From positions 1 to 64,000 of the IMG/VR virus record IMGVR_UViG_3300020057_000496: a DNA stretch of 64,000 nt; one strand, written 5' to 3'. A program made the position numbers and the translations under genes. Source of the stretch: a virus. Of the stretch, positions 50,790-59,350 are shown one piece after another. Below the pieces are notes generated by a model. The model searched no databases, was not told the origin of the DNA, and saw nothing but the letters and a program-made list of their open reading frames with translations. The stretch's first letter is position 1, and each line of letters begins with the position of its first letter.

Positions 50790-51992
50790 TTACTGATTAA
50801 CCCAGTGGTTGACTAGTCGGCTCGTTAGCTCTGGCGTTACGAAGGGTCCCTGTGCGCGGAACTCCTGCTCGCCGTCCTGGAACATCAAGTCTCCCTTACC
50901 CATGAGGTTTTCCGCGCCGGTCCTGTCCAGGATGACCCCACTTGCAGATGTGGTTCGTACTCTGAAAGCGATCTGCGCCGGGAAGTTCGACGTGATCGTG
51001 GTGCTGATCACTTCCGCCTTCGGGTGCTGTGTGCATAGCACCAGGTGAATCCCGGCTGCTCTCGCCTTCTGGCCTAGCCGTGCGACGTGTACCTTCGCAC
51101 GCTTGTCTTGCGCGACTAGGTCGGCGTACTCGTCGATGAACACGACGATAGGGTAAATGCGTTCCCTTGCTTGCTGTGGCGACACGTCAACTACTGACGG
51201 TGCCTTCGCCTGGTTCCACTGCTCGACCGACTGGTAGCCAGCTTTCTGTAGCCAGGCGTACCGATGGTCCATGAGCTTACACATGCCCTCAAGTACGGCG
51301 ACGGCCTGTGGGATTTCGTCCACTACCGGATGAAGCAAGAACGGCAGCTTCTTGTACTGGCCGTACTCCACTCGTTTCGGATCGATCATTACTAACTTCG
51401 TCACGCTCGGGTTATGCGCTGCCATGAGGCAGGCAATCATGTTATTTACCCAGACCGACTTGCCGCTGCCCGTTTGGCCTGCAACCAAGATGTGCGGGTG
51501 CTTAGTCAAGTCGGCAATTCGTACCTGTCCGTGTGAATCCAGTCCAACGATGTACGGCACCTGGAGCTTGCTGTATGCGGCTTCCAGCGCCGGCAGGCAT
51601 GCCGCGAAGTCTACGGATGTGCGTTCCTTGTTCGGGATGATTAGTTCGTCGTTGTCTACCAGTACGTTGAACGGCACTCCGAGTCGCACGGCAATGTCCG
51701 TTGCGCGAGACGGAAGCAGGCTAATTCGCGTGCTGCCGAGAGGGCTCAGCTTATAGCTAGTAGTCACCGGGCCGTTACTGACTGACGTGACGGTACACGG
51801 TAGTCGTAGCTCTGCTAGTGTCGCCTCGACAAGTGCTGTCGGGAGTGAGCCGATACACTGCGGAAGATGGACGAACTCGAATTCCGGCGCTCGCCATTGC
51901 TTGATATGCTCACGGTCGAGCAAGCCAGTGAACGCGGCCTTGATTTTTGAAAACACACCCTCTCCTTTGCTCGGGATTACGAGAACAGCCAT
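50790..51992 (-). CDS. FtsK/SpoIIIE-like DNA translocase without membrane domain
   Basis: 400 residues. The N-terminal alpha domain is followed by the motor: Walker A HILVAGQTGSGKSVW (about residue 165), MIDPKRVEYGQY, Walker B IVVFIDEYADLV, and the conserved LGQKARAAGIHLVLCTQHP and ISTTITSNFPAQIAFRV. There is no transmembrane segment and no C-terminal winged-helix gamma domain. FtsK-type motors pump double-stranded DNA; phage versions may act in replication, segregation or packaging-related steps. Two tiny membrane proteins are encoded immediately upstream in the same transcript. Confidence 0.8.
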   Translation of the reverse strand: MAVLVIPSKGEGVFSKIKAAFTGLLDREHIKQWRAPEFEFVHLPQCIGSLPTALVEATLAELRLPCTVTSVSNGPVTTSYKLSPLGSTRISLLPSRATDIAVRLGVPFNVLVDNDELIIPNKERTSVDFAACLPALEAAYSKLQVPYIVGLDSHGQVRIADLTKHPHILVAGQTGSGKSVWVNNMIACLMAAHNPSVTKLVMIDPKRVEYGQYKKLPFLLHPVVDEIPQAVAVLEGMCKLMDHRYAWLQKAGYQSVEQWNQAKAPSVVDVSPQQARERIYPIVVFIDEYADLVAQDKRAKVHVARLGQKARAAGIHLVLCTQHPKAEVISTTITSNFPAQIAFRVRTTSASGVILDRTGAENLMGKGDLMFQDGEQEFRAQGPFVTPELTSRLVNHWVNQ

Positions 51993-52078
51993 GCGAGAAA
52001 GAGAACTATGACGACAAACGACAGCCAGGGGGTACCCTTGCCATCGTCGTCACCGGGTCCGAGCCATGCTGGATTCAT
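51977..52078 (-). CDS. Tiny single-span membrane protein (33 residues)
   Basis: ATG overlaps the upstream TGA (TGATG). NPAWLGPGDDDGKG is followed by PWLSFVVIVLFLAWLF, one membrane span. It overlaps the start of the FtsK-like gene by 16 bp, so the two are translationally linked. Confidence 0.5.
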   Translation of the reverse strand: MNPAWLGPGDDDGKGTPWLSFVVIVLFLAWLFS

Positions 52079-52173
52079 CACGGTAACAGTGAGACCAGCA
52101 GTAGCACGAGTGCTACGGCAATCGCGCCGTAACAGAATCCATTCAGTATCTTTTCGAACCGTTCCTGGTTCAC
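52078..52173 (-). CDS. Tiny single-span membrane protein (31 residues)
   Basis: GTG behind GGGGGGAAC. NQERFEKILNGFCYGAIAVA continuing into LVLLLVSLL gives one span with a polar N-terminus. Forms a run with the 33-residue protein and the FtsK-like motor. Confidence 0.5.
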   Translation of the reverse strand: MNQERFEKILNGFCYGAIAVALVLLLVSLLP

Positions 52174-52364
52174 GTTCCCCCCTTACAGAACTTGTTATGT
52201 TGCCAAAGCGAGTGACAGCCCGTGACATAGGCTAGACACTTTTGGCACAGGTATTTCCTTGCGTGCTCGGGTATCTCCCGTATCGGTTCGTCCGAGTGGC
52301 GCTGTCTGACAGGAAAGTCGTGACGTAGCGACTCTAGTTTGTCCGAGTTAGGCACGGGGGTCAC
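52170..52364 (-). CDS. Zinc-finger-like protein (64 residues)
   Basis: GTG start inside the end of the upstream gene. YLCQKCLAYVTGCHSLWQHN with a later KFC gives a C-x2-C-x-H/C arrangement near a C2H2 finger. It overlaps the next gene by 4 bp. Function unknown. Confidence 0.5.
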   Translation of the reverse strand: MTPVPNSDKLESLRHDFPVRQRHSDEPIREIPEHARKYLCQKCLAYVTGCHSLWQHNKFCKGGT

Positions 52365-52848
52365 CTATGTCAGTTACGATCGACGAGTACTTAGGCCGCA
52401 CGAACGTGCCGTGCGGGAGAACTGGTGTCTGGTACGTATCAGCCCCCATCCGTGCAATCCAGGTTACCCCGTCCGTACCGATCGAGACAATCACCTGGTC
52501 AGGCTCGCATGTCATCATCGGATACATGTCGGAATGAATCAACACCGGCGTGTCCGTGAGTTGCCTCAGTAGATCCCTTGACACCGGGTCACTTGCCCCC
52601 GTTACGGTCTCGATGTCCGTGTCTAGGTAGTATACCAGATCCAGCGCCGGGTCGTCCGTGCGGTCCGCAAGGTACTTGTCCATGCGCTTGAGTAGCCGCC
52701 CTTCCGTCGTCAAGTCTACTCCGAGTTGGAAAGCGACGGGGTTACGAATGCGCGGGCTTGCCCCGCGTGTATACTGGTCCGCCCGGAGTAGGAGCGAACA
52801 GAATTCCTCCCGTCTGTCCGGCGGGTGGACCCTGATGATGTCTGCCAT
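52348..52848 (-). CDS. Hypothetical protein
   Basis: 166 residues. Mixed alpha/beta: RREEFCSLLLRADQYTRG, DPALDLVYYLDTDIETVTG, and a beta-rich end (DQVIVSIGTDGVTWIARMG). No recognised motif. Confidence 0.5.
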   Translation of the reverse strand: MADIIRVHPPDRREEFCSLLLRADQYTRGASPRIRNPVAFQLGVDLTTEGRLLKRMDKYLADRTDDPALDLVYYLDTDIETVTGASDPVSRDLLRQLTDTPVLIHSDMYPMMTCEPDQVIVSIGTDGVTWIARMGADTYQTPVLPHGTFVRPKYSSIVTDIGDPRA

Positions 52849-52876
52849 TGTCGAACCTTTCCTGGCTTGGGTGGTC

Positions 52877-53944
52877 CTAGTTAGCGACGATCGCCAGGAG
52901 CTTCCCGGCGCGCTCTTCTAGGTTGTTACGTGAGTCGAGGTGAACGTAGTCTCGTGCCGATGCCGTGAGCCCCTGGATGAGATCCCAGAGAGTGGCGCAC
53001 TTGCCTTCTTCGTTCAGCGCGTAAGTGACGGCCTCTCGCGATTCCCCTTTCGTGAACTTGCCGTGTTCGTTCAAGAACATAAGTACGGCGTCGGAGTCGT
53101 CGGCCTTCGGCAGTACGTACTGCTGCGCCCGCCTGACGGTATCCGCCATCGTAGAGTCCTGTTGCTCGGCGATCCGCAGTAGCCCGTCTAGCGCTTCCCG
53201 CTGGAAGCGCTTGGGGCCGTACTTCGAATGACGGATCAAGACGGACTGGACATGCTGTGCCCCCCAGACAATGTGGTTCCCGCACACCGAGTTGAAGTAG
53301 AAGATAGTACAGCCGAACATGCGTGCCCCCGTCTCGGAGTTCCAGGTGAAGAAACCGCGATTCAGTTCGGCACGTGGGCCGACATCAAGTTGGGACCCAC
53401 CGTCGATCATGAAGATGAACACGTCGTGGTCGGAAGCGTAAAGGCCGTTACGGTTGTCGTCGTATGACTTTGGATTGTAGAACTTTCCGTCCGATCGCTT
53501 GACGGCCGTCTCGGCAAGCTCGACTACCTCGGCATCCCAGATACGTCCGTAGTTCGGGCCGTTGAACGAACGGATCTCGGTGTGGTCGTCGTACGCGCAG
53601 GAAAGAACCTGCACGTCCTGTTCGACAATTTCATTGGTTCGAAGAGAGTAATTAAGGTTCCGTGCGGCCAGTTCTGGGGGGAGCTTCCGCAAGTAACTGG
53701 CCGGGGCTCCCACCTGAGTGCAGAGTTGTCCGAAGGCGCTGAACGTCGGCACGGCGTGTCCGGCCTTGTTGGCGATAGTCAGTCCGCCGTGCTCGGGGAC
53801 CACCGAGAGGTTCCCGAAGGAACGAACGCTCTCGCGGGAGATCGCACGGCGGGAGGTGACGGCCGACTTGAGTGCGTCGAGCGTCGCGTAGCACTCGTCG
53901 TCCGGGCGGTTCGCCCAGTTCTTGTTGGCTTGCATCAGTTCCAT
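52877..53944 (-). CDS. DUF932-like phage/plasmid protein
   Basis: 355 residues from ATG 53944 (AAGAAAGGAAAACGC upstream); a longer open frame is not needed. Opens with NWANRPDDECYATLDALKSA and contains VPTFSAFGQLCTQVGAPASY, RSFNGPNYGRIWDAEVVELA and GCTIFYFNSVCGNHIVWGA, the layout of the DUF932/TIGR03299 family widespread on phages and plasmids. Function is not established; an association with DNA has been suggested. Confidence 0.7.
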   Translation of the reverse strand: MELMQANKNWANRPDDECYATLDALKSAVTSRRAISRESVRSFGNLSVVPEHGGLTIANKAGHAVPTFSAFGQLCTQVGAPASYLRKLPPELAARNLNYSLRTNEIVEQDVQVLSCAYDDHTEIRSFNGPNYGRIWDAEVVELAETAVKRSDGKFYNPKSYDDNRNGLYASDHDVFIFMIDGGSQLDVGPRAELNRGFFTWNSETGARMFGCTIFYFNSVCGNHIVWGAQHVQSVLIRHSKYGPKRFQREALDGLLRIAEQQDSTMADTVRRAQQYVLPKADDSDAVLMFLNEHGKFTKGESREAVTYALNEEGKCATLWDLIQGLTASARDYVHLDSRNNLEERAGKLLAIVAN

Positions 53945-54014
53945 TGCGTTTTCCTTTCTTGATTGAGTCTTACTCAATCTTCTAGTTACGAACTTAGATT
54001 GACGCGTACTCGAA

Positions 54015-54734
54015 TTAGTCGCGTCGTCCCTTGCCGTTGTGGTCGCGGGTATAGCCACCCCAGCCTGCTTTCTTGAGCAAGGCAAATGCACGTCCCGCAG
54101 CGCTGCCTGCCTTTTGTCCCCCGTGAATAAGCAGGGCAAAATCGTGGTCCGCTGCGGCGGCGTGCGTGTCGTCGTGGTCGATCGGTAGGGCGGATTTCGT
54201 GTCGAGTACCACCCATGCGATGCTATAGCCGAGCTTACGTGCGCGGTCCGTTCCGTAGCGCGTGCCGTCCGACACGGTGATGCGGAGGTTATCGGGTAAT
54301 TTTGCTCGCTCGGGCAGCAGATGTACTGATTTGGTGTACGCATAGAACGTGACGGTCGGCCTAGCATGGGCGACGGCAATCCAGGCCGCAAGATAGGCAG
54401 GCGAGAAGAAATCGCCCGAGACGTGTAGGCGAATGCGCGTTGTTTTGTTCGGAATAGAGGCCAAGATAAGTCCCGTCATCGCATCGGTAGTCTTGGCTGA
54501 GCGGAGTAAGTTGAAATTGTTCCATCGTGAGTTTCTGACGGAAGGGTACATTTCCGCCGAGGCAGCAAAGCAGCGATAGGTTTGCGATGTCCCGTCCGTA
54601 ATCTTGCCAGTGTCCGGATCTGCCTTGGCAAGACATTCCAGCGCACCTGGGCAACTATGCCCAGCCGGAAGGGAGAAGGTGTAGGTCCGCTTGTCCAGCT
54701 TGGCATTACCCTTTCCGAATGTCAGCTTGTGCAT
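54015..54734 (-). CDS. GP88-family phage protein
   Basis: 239 residues. TYTFSLPAGHSCPGALECLA, TYRCFAASAE, RIRLHVSGDFFSPAYLAAW, VTFYAYTKS and PIDHDDTHAAAADHDFALLI are the conserved blocks of the family named after mycobacteriophage gp88. Cys and His clusters suggest a metal or iron-sulfur site. Function unknown to me. Confidence 0.7.
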   Translation of the reverse strand: MHKLTFGKGNAKLDKRTYTFSLPAGHSCPGALECLAKADPDTGKITDGTSQTYRCFAASAEMYPSVRNSRWNNFNLLRSAKTTDAMTGLILASIPNKTTRIRLHVSGDFFSPAYLAAWIAVAHARPTVTFYAYTKSVHLLPERAKLPDNLRITVSDGTRYGTDRARKLGYSIAWVVLDTKSALPIDHDDTHAAAADHDFALLIHGGQKAGSAAGRAFALLKKAGWGGYTRDHNGKGRRD

Positions 54735-54761
54735 GTTCCTCTCCTCCTATCACCGATAAGG

Positions 54762-55142
54762 CTATAGGGTCAAGGGGTCTTTCTTCCCCCCGGCTGGGGC
54801 CTTTTGGGGCCGAGAAATCCCTGACAATCCGCCTCCTTCCGGGTGTATTACTAGCCCGGTCGAGAGCGGAAGCTGGCTTACGAAGCGTACCTCTACTCGG
54901 TCGCCTTTTTGGTTTTCGAACAGGACCGTCCCGTCCGGTGCTACTTTCATCTGCCGAGCCGTGACGCGCCTCCATGCCCCGATCAAGGTTCGTATCGCCG
55001 CAACGGGTGTTACCACGAACACTTCTTTGGCGGCGGCGATCTTGCCGTGACGGTAGTGCGTGACATGCCACCGCGACGCAACTCCGGCGCTGGCCGTATT
55101 GCGTTTGCGGTATCGAGGTATCGATACCGTTCGTTCGTTCAT
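54762..55142 (-). CDS. Hypothetical basic protein
   Basis: 126 residues, ATGA overlap with the upstream stop. Basic N-terminal half (RYRKRNTASAG, HVTHYRHGKIAAAKEV) and strand-rich second half. No motif recognised. Confidence 0.45.
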   Translation of the reverse strand: MNERTVSIPRYRKRNTASAGVASRWHVTHYRHGKIAAAKEVFVVTPVAAIRTLIGAWRRVTARQMKVAPDGTVLFENQKGDRVEVRFVSQLPLSTGLVIHPEGGGLSGISRPQKAPAGGKKDPLTL

Positions 55143-55675
55143 TGGATACTAACCCGGTATTCCTCGCCACCTAGCTTGATTGAAAGCAGGCTAGTGAGCG
55201 CGTAGTCCCGCAGGATAATTTCCTTGTCCGTCTCCTGTGTCAGGGCCTGTTTCTTTTTGACAAGGTAAGACTTGATCTCGTCGAGCCTTTCTTCGTTCTC
55301 GACCAACTCGCCGTCCAGGTAGTAAAGCGGGGCCTCGACAGAACGCTCTACTTTTAGTTCGAGGTAGTACAGTTCCTTGTTCCGTACCAGTGGCGACCCC
55401 GGAATGCGCTCACCCCACTTGCGCGGCTGCGCGGCGAACGTCTCGGTGTGGCCTTCGCGTTCGCGCTGGTTATTGACCGAGTTCTGGTAAGACCAGCCGA
55501 TCATCCCGTTGACCCACGACCGCTTCTTGACCCGGAAGCATTTCTTGATTTTGTCGTAGAACGGATTGTCCGTCTTGTTCATGCTGGGGACCGTCTCGGT
55601 ACAAAGCGTGACGGGTTGCGCGCCGCGCCGCTCGTGTACCAGTTCCATGAATTCCGGTAGATTGACGACTCTCAT
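55139..55675 (-). CDS. Conserved phage hypothetical protein
   Basis: 178 residues from the ATG behind GAGGAGAGTAAG. Blocks NPFYDKIKKCFRVKKRSWVNG, YQNSVNNQREREGH, PRKWGERI and LYYLELKVE are shared, as I recall, by many phage proteins of this size. Basic and helical, possibly nucleic-acid binding; no function known. Confidence 0.6.
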   Translation of the reverse strand: MRVVNLPEFMELVHERRGAQPVTLCTETVPSMNKTDNPFYDKIKKCFRVKKRSWVNGMIGWSYQNSVNNQREREGHTETFAAQPRKWGERIPGSPLVRNKELYYLELKVERSVEAPLYYLDGELVENEERLDEIKSYLVKKKQALTQETDKEIILRDYALTSLLSIKLGGEEYRVSIQ

Positions 55676-55721
55676 CTTACTCTCCTCTTTCTTAATGGTC
55701 CATGTTCGATTGCATGTTCGA

Positions 55722-56075
55722 TCATCGGGAGCGGGAAGTCCAACGAGTCTTGTACGTACGATTATTATTCTTGCCGGGGACAACAACTGTCGTGGTTGAC
55801 GTGCCACTACTATAGTTAGTGCCACTACTGCTTGTTCCCTCGGCATTAGCAGCACTGTCAATGACGGCCCCAAGGAAGAGGAACGGAACGACGACGGCAG
55901 TTAGCACGACACGACCGGCAGTCTTGATAACATGGTAGTCCTCGCCCTCAACGTACCCAAGTCCGCCCCAAGCAGACGGGACTGGTTCAGTAAGAGCGTA
56001 GCTGTCAGTATCACTAGTTACCCTTGCTGCACACCCAGAAGTTACGAGTAAAAGTAAAAAGACAATTACTCTCAT
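55722..56075 (-). CDS. Putative lipoprotein
   Basis: 117 residues from the ATG preceded by GGAGAG. RVIVFLLLLVTSGC is a lipoprotein signal with lipobox V-T-S-G-C. The mature part has a hydrophobic segment (VLTAVVVPFLFLGAVI) and a Ser/Thr/Gly-rich C-terminus. Phage lipoproteins can block superinfection or act as spanin components; neither is shown here. Confidence 0.6.
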   Translation of the reverse strand: MRVIVFLLLLVTSGCAARVTSDTDSYALTEPVPSAWGGLGYVEGEDYHVIKTAGRVVLTAVVVPFLFLGAVIDSAANAEGTSSSGTNYSSGTSTTTVVVPGKNNNRTYKTRWTSRSR

Positions 56076-56112
56076 CAATCTCTCCATTTCAGTAGGTGAC
56101 GACGCCTACGGC

Positions 56113-56397
56113 TTAGGCGGTGACACGCGGGATTAGGCGGACCCGCAAGTCGAACCCTAGTGCGTCCGCCGTCCTCGCGAAGGTCCGAATCGTCAGGTTA
56201 CGCTGCGGGTCAAATAGGGTGCTGACGGCCGGCAGGGTCACTCCGAGCCGGCGCGCTAGTGCTGACTTGCTGATGTCCGCCCGCTTAAGTCCGGACTCAA
56301 GTGCGCCGACCGCCTGTGCCAATGCCTCGTTCTCGCGCGCCGTCTTGACTCGACCGACCGCTACCCGCTCGCCGGGCTTTCTGTTCTGCTTGCTCAT
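56113..56397 (-). CDS. HTH (XRE-type) DNA-binding protein
   Basis: 94 residues. ADISKSALARRLGVTLPAVS followed by TIRTFARTADALGFDLRVRL is the helix-turn-helix plus C-terminal strand of antitoxin-like XRE proteins. A basic N-terminal extension precedes it. It could regulate the leftward block. Confidence 0.65.
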   Translation of the reverse strand: MSKQNRKPGERVAVGRVKTARENEALAQAVGALESGLKRADISKSALARRLGVTLPAVSTLFDPQRNLTIRTFARTADALGFDLRVRLIPRVTA

Positions 56398-56521
56398 CTT
56401 TTTCCCCCTTGCTGTTCGGGAAGCCGTGCTTCCGGGTTAATTGCCTTACGCCCTTCTAGGCGAGGTAGGGACTCTAGTCAACTTCTTTTCTTTATTTAAT
56501 TCTCGTCAAATTCAGAAAGAC

Positions 56522-56788
56522 CTAGCTCTCAGCAAGCCCGTGCAGGCCGCGAATTAGTAACTGCTCTGCGCCGAACACCAGTAGATTCCCGCAGTTCTCG
56601 CACTTGTAACGCTCGGCATCTGGCTCGACTCCGCCGACCTGAATGCCGCAACCTAGACAGAACCCGTAGTTATCGTCTATTTCGAGGGCTTGAACCAGGG
56701 CGGAAAAAGTCGGCTTATAGCGGCGCTTGCCGCTCTTCGAGATGTAGGCGATAGAATCGCTACTTGCAGTGTGATTTCCTGGCGTCAT
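56522..56788 (-). CDS. Conserved phage zinc-ribbon protein
   Basis: 88 residues from ATG 56788. YGFCLGCGIQVGGVEPDAER and KCENCGNLLVFGAEQLL form a zinc ribbon of a kind common in phages (C-x2-C, EPDA, C-x2-C, GAE). It overlaps the next gene upstream by 4 bp. The 124 bp on its left hold no gene. Confidence 0.6.
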   Translation of the reverse strand: MTPGNHTASSDSIAYISKSGKRRYKPTFSALVQALEIDDNYGFCLGCGIQVGGVEPDAERYKCENCGNLLVFGAEQLLIRGLHGLAES

Positions 56789-57054
56789 CGTGACGGCACC
56801 GCGTCCAGTATGGCTGCCCATGGGGCGTCCCGGCCCTCACTACGGCAAGGCCAGTCGAGCGCCGTCAGTCGTCCGTCCGTCGAGCGCTCAACCACAACGT
56901 CCGCCCTCAGTGCGTCGGCCAACACAGGGTTGTCCCGGAGGGCGCGTGCGTTCCGGCGTGCGTCCGCCGGAGCCGAAAGCGCGTACCTCGTACCGCCATC
57001 GGCCTGTGGCCATTGTCCCCACACCTGCAGTGCCTTGCTGTCGTTGGTCGTCAC
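56785..57054 (-). CDS. Hypothetical protein
   Basis: 89 residues from ATG, overlapping both neighbours by 4 bp (ATGA). Ala/Arg-rich helix (PADARRNARALRDNPVLADA) with a strand-rich end. No family recognised. Confidence 0.45.
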   Translation of the reverse strand: MTTNDSKALQVWGQWPQADGGTRYALSAPADARRNARALRDNPVLADALRADVVVERSTDGRLTALDWPCRSEGRDAPWAAILDAVPSR

Positions 57055-57305
57055 CGTCTGTCCTCCTGCGCGCGTGCATCGTTAATCGCTGCGGCGCAAG
57101 CGGCGAAAGCCTCATCGCGCGACATGTCCCCTAGCCTGATTAGGGCTGCTCGATTGAGGGTCGAGTAGTCGTATGTATTGATCTGGCCATCTAGCGCCAG
57201 GTCGCAGACCGCGCCCAGGAAGTCGTCCCCGTGCTCGTATGCTGCGTGGCGCAGTGTGCTGATCTGACCGAAGCTGATATTGTGCTTGGTTGTCTCGGTA
57301 CTCAT
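57051..57305 (-). CDS. Small protein of a duplicated domain family
   Basis: 84 residues. The block NISFGQISTLRHAAYEHGDD through AACAAAIND is nearly identical to the middle of the 213-residue protein at 62003-62644. Mostly helical; function unknown. The near-identity at DNA level shows a recent duplication between the two sites. Confidence 0.55.
   Translation of the reverse strand: MSTETTKHNISFGQISTLRHAAYEHGDDFLGAVCDLALDGQINTYDYSTLNRAALIRLGDMSRDEAFAACAAAINDARAQEDRR
57071..57300 (-). repeat. Direct repeat, copy 1 (partner near 62230-62455)
   Basis: About 220 bp, almost identical to a segment inside the gene at 62003-62644, same orientation and reading frame. The unit covers the whole shared protein domain. 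Confidence 0.7.
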
Positions 57306-57399
57306 ACCCTATGCCCCCTTCTGTTTACTCTTTATCGAACAAAATCAAAACGGAATCGCCGCGTTGTGCGCGACGGATTTTGGGACTTGGTTGGGTTGG

Positions 57400-58158
57400 C
57401 TACCCCACGGCCTCTGACTCGTATACTGCGTTGTACTTGTCGGTCACAGAAACCGAATCAGGCTTGACATCTCGGCAAGACTTGCAGTGCGGACATTGGA
57501 CTACCTTCCGTTCCGTGTACTTCGCGGACAGCCTGAACAAGTTCCCTTCCGGACTGCCGTCGTCCGGAATCAAGAGGTCGAGAATGTCACCCCAGAAATA
57601 CTGGTCCAGGGGTTGACTCCAGGCAAGGGCATTTCTGGTCCGCGCGACCAACTCCGGTGTTGCAAAACCAACGGTGGCCTGGAAAGTATTGTCATTGCTG
57701 TCGTGACGAACAGCAAGAACCCCCTGTTGGATCGTCAGTTTCGTCCCTGGCCGGTAGTCTGCGCGCCGGACCCCGCACCGCTCCCGGAGGATCTGGTCCG
57801 CGTAATTCGCGAATTCCCAGGATGCGCCACCAGACTTTACGCCCCGTTCCGGGACGCCGCCGGGCATGAGGTGGCCGTAAAAGTAGATAATATTAGCGGC
57901 GCGAGCCAGCGAGTACGAAATGACTTCCTCGAATAGCTCCCGGAGTGAACCCGTCCAGTCGTTAGACTGGTCAATGCGTATGTACCTGTCTACGTCGGTG
58001 GACGTGGGCCAGATACAGTCAAGCGTGCTTCTGTCCTGCCCGAGTGCATCGGTCTTGAGGCGGGCGTACAGGTGCGAGATTTGTGCTGACTTCATAAGTG
58101 TGTCGAACTGTGGCTTGACACACTCATGCCAGGCTCGGCCGTAATTAAATTCGAGCAT
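57400..58158 (-). CDS. Hypothetical protein
   Basis: 252 residues with a C-terminal zinc-knuckle-like VVQCPHCKSCRDV. The middle has aromatic-rich helices (ELFEEVISYSLARAANIIYF) and strand segments. No family recognised. The 94 bp to the next leftward gene contain a TTTATCGAAC motif. Confidence 0.5.
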   Translation of the reverse strand: MLEFNYGRAWHECVKPQFDTLMKSAQISHLYARLKTDALGQDRSTLDCIWPTSTDVDRYIRIDQSNDWTGSLRELFEEVISYSLARAANIIYFYGHLMPGGVPERGVKSGGASWEFANYADQILRERCGVRRADYRPGTKLTIQQGVLAVRHDSNDNTFQATVGFATPELVARTRNALAWSQPLDQYFWGDILDLLIPDDGSPEGNLFRLSAKYTERKVVQCPHCKSCRDVKPDSVSVTDKYNAVYESEAVG

Positions 58159-58245
58159 CAGAATTTCTCCTTATTTACCCTATTGTCCTCTTGCCGCCTC
58201 GATAGCTTCGAGTGCGTCTAGAATCGCCAGCGTTTCGCAGGATGG

Positions 58246-58563
58246 TTAGCCCCTTCGTTTGAGCTTGGCCAAGCTGCGCTCAAGCTCCGGGAAGTCGTCG
58301 GCGAGAATGCTTACGTCGCGGACTTCGTAAGGACCCCGGAGTGCTGCGATGGCGTCCGCAGCTTGATCGGCGGGGACCATGAATCGGAAGCTGTGGCACC
58401 GAACGAGAACCCTTACCCCGCCCCCACATGCGGCCGCCAGTGATGCCAAGCTGGCAAAGTCGAGGAAACCTAAGCAGTCAACGATCTTCTCGGCATCGTC
58501 GAGTTTCAGTTGATCGAACCGACAAAGCTCGACTAATGACTTGTCGGAAGTTTTGCCCCTCAT
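58246..58563 (-). CDS. Hypothetical protein
   Basis: 105 residues, AAAGGACAACCTAA before ATG. A hydrophobic helix (VDCLGFLDFASLASLAAACG) and a short strand (VRVLVRCHSFRFMVPADQ) are visible. No family recognised. Confidence 0.45.
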   Translation of the reverse strand: MRGKTSDKSLVELCRFDQLKLDDAEKIVDCLGFLDFASLASLAAACGGGVRVLVRCHSFRFMVPADQAADAIAALRGPYEVRDVSILADDFPELERSLAKLKRRG

Positions 58564-58662
58564 TTAGGTTGTCCTTTCTTAGTTCAGAACTGTTTTCCAA
58601 GTGCTGTTAGCGCCGAAAACGGGTCCCGGAAAGCGGTGGCGATTTCGGAGGCGGGTTTTTCG

Positions 58663-59340
58663 CTATCCCTCTGCGTCGGCTACCAGTAATCGGATAATGG
58701 CGGGAAGTGTACTTTCCGAGATCCTGACGCAGCTAATGCATGAGCGGTTGTTCGGACTAATTTCGACATCGTGCCAGATGTCCCCGATCTTGACGGAGCC
58801 CTTCCAAAGATAGGTCGCGGTGTCCTCGTTGCGGGAGTCATCCGACACGCGGATGCCGGCCGGAAGGTTCGATTTGAACCTCTCTACTAGTTGGGCCACG
58901 CTGGCGGTGCCGGCGTCGTCTGCGTCGACACGCGCCTTTGCTAGGCCGTATGCTTTTTCGGCGCTGTCTAAGAGACGACGCGCGATGTCTTTTGCGACTT
59001 GCTCGGCGGATTTCTTTGCCGAGCAAAAGATAGAAAGCGTCAACTGGTCCTGCTCGCGTTGCGTGGTGCCGCTGAAATATGCCCTGTGGTATCGCTGGAA
59101 TTCCAGCCGATTGCGCAAGTCCCCCGGACGTGCCGACACGCCATACCTCTCGCGGTCCCGCCTGATGTAGAGAGTAGTGCGGCCGTTTGTGATGTCGCAA
59201 GTCTTGTCGTTCCCGACGAAGTCCTCCGTATCAACCCATTTGGCTACCGGGACGAAGCCCGGAAGGTACGTTGCGATTTCGCGCGCCGTTGCGGCGTTCG
59301 CCTTTACGAGGTTGATTCGCTGCTGCATGTAGTCATTCAT
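58663..59340 (-). CDS. Hypothetical protein
   Basis: 225 residues from ATG 59340 (AAGGAGGGAGCC upstream). Helical N-terminus (RINLVKANAATAREIATYL), a central TLYIRRDRERYGVSARP and a C-terminal beta region. No recognised motif. Next to a family sometimes labelled antitoxin. Confidence 0.5.
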   Translation of the reverse strand: MNDYMQQRINLVKANAATAREIATYLPGFVPVAKWVDTEDFVGNDKTCDITNGRTTLYIRRDRERYGVSARPGDLRNRLEFQRYHRAYFSGTTQREQDQLTLSIFCSAKKSAEQVAKDIARRLLDSAEKAYGLAKARVDADDAGTASVAQLVERFKSNLPAGIRVSDDSRNEDTATYLWKGSVKIGDIWHDVEISPNNRSCISCVRISESTLPAIIRLLVADAEG

Positions 59341-59350
59341 GGCTCCCTCC

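Noticed and set aside
53945-54391. N-terminal extension of the DUF932-like gene
   Set aside because: Antisense-quality sequence overlapping the GP88-like gene; the ATG at 53944 has a good ribosome-binding site and starts the family pattern.
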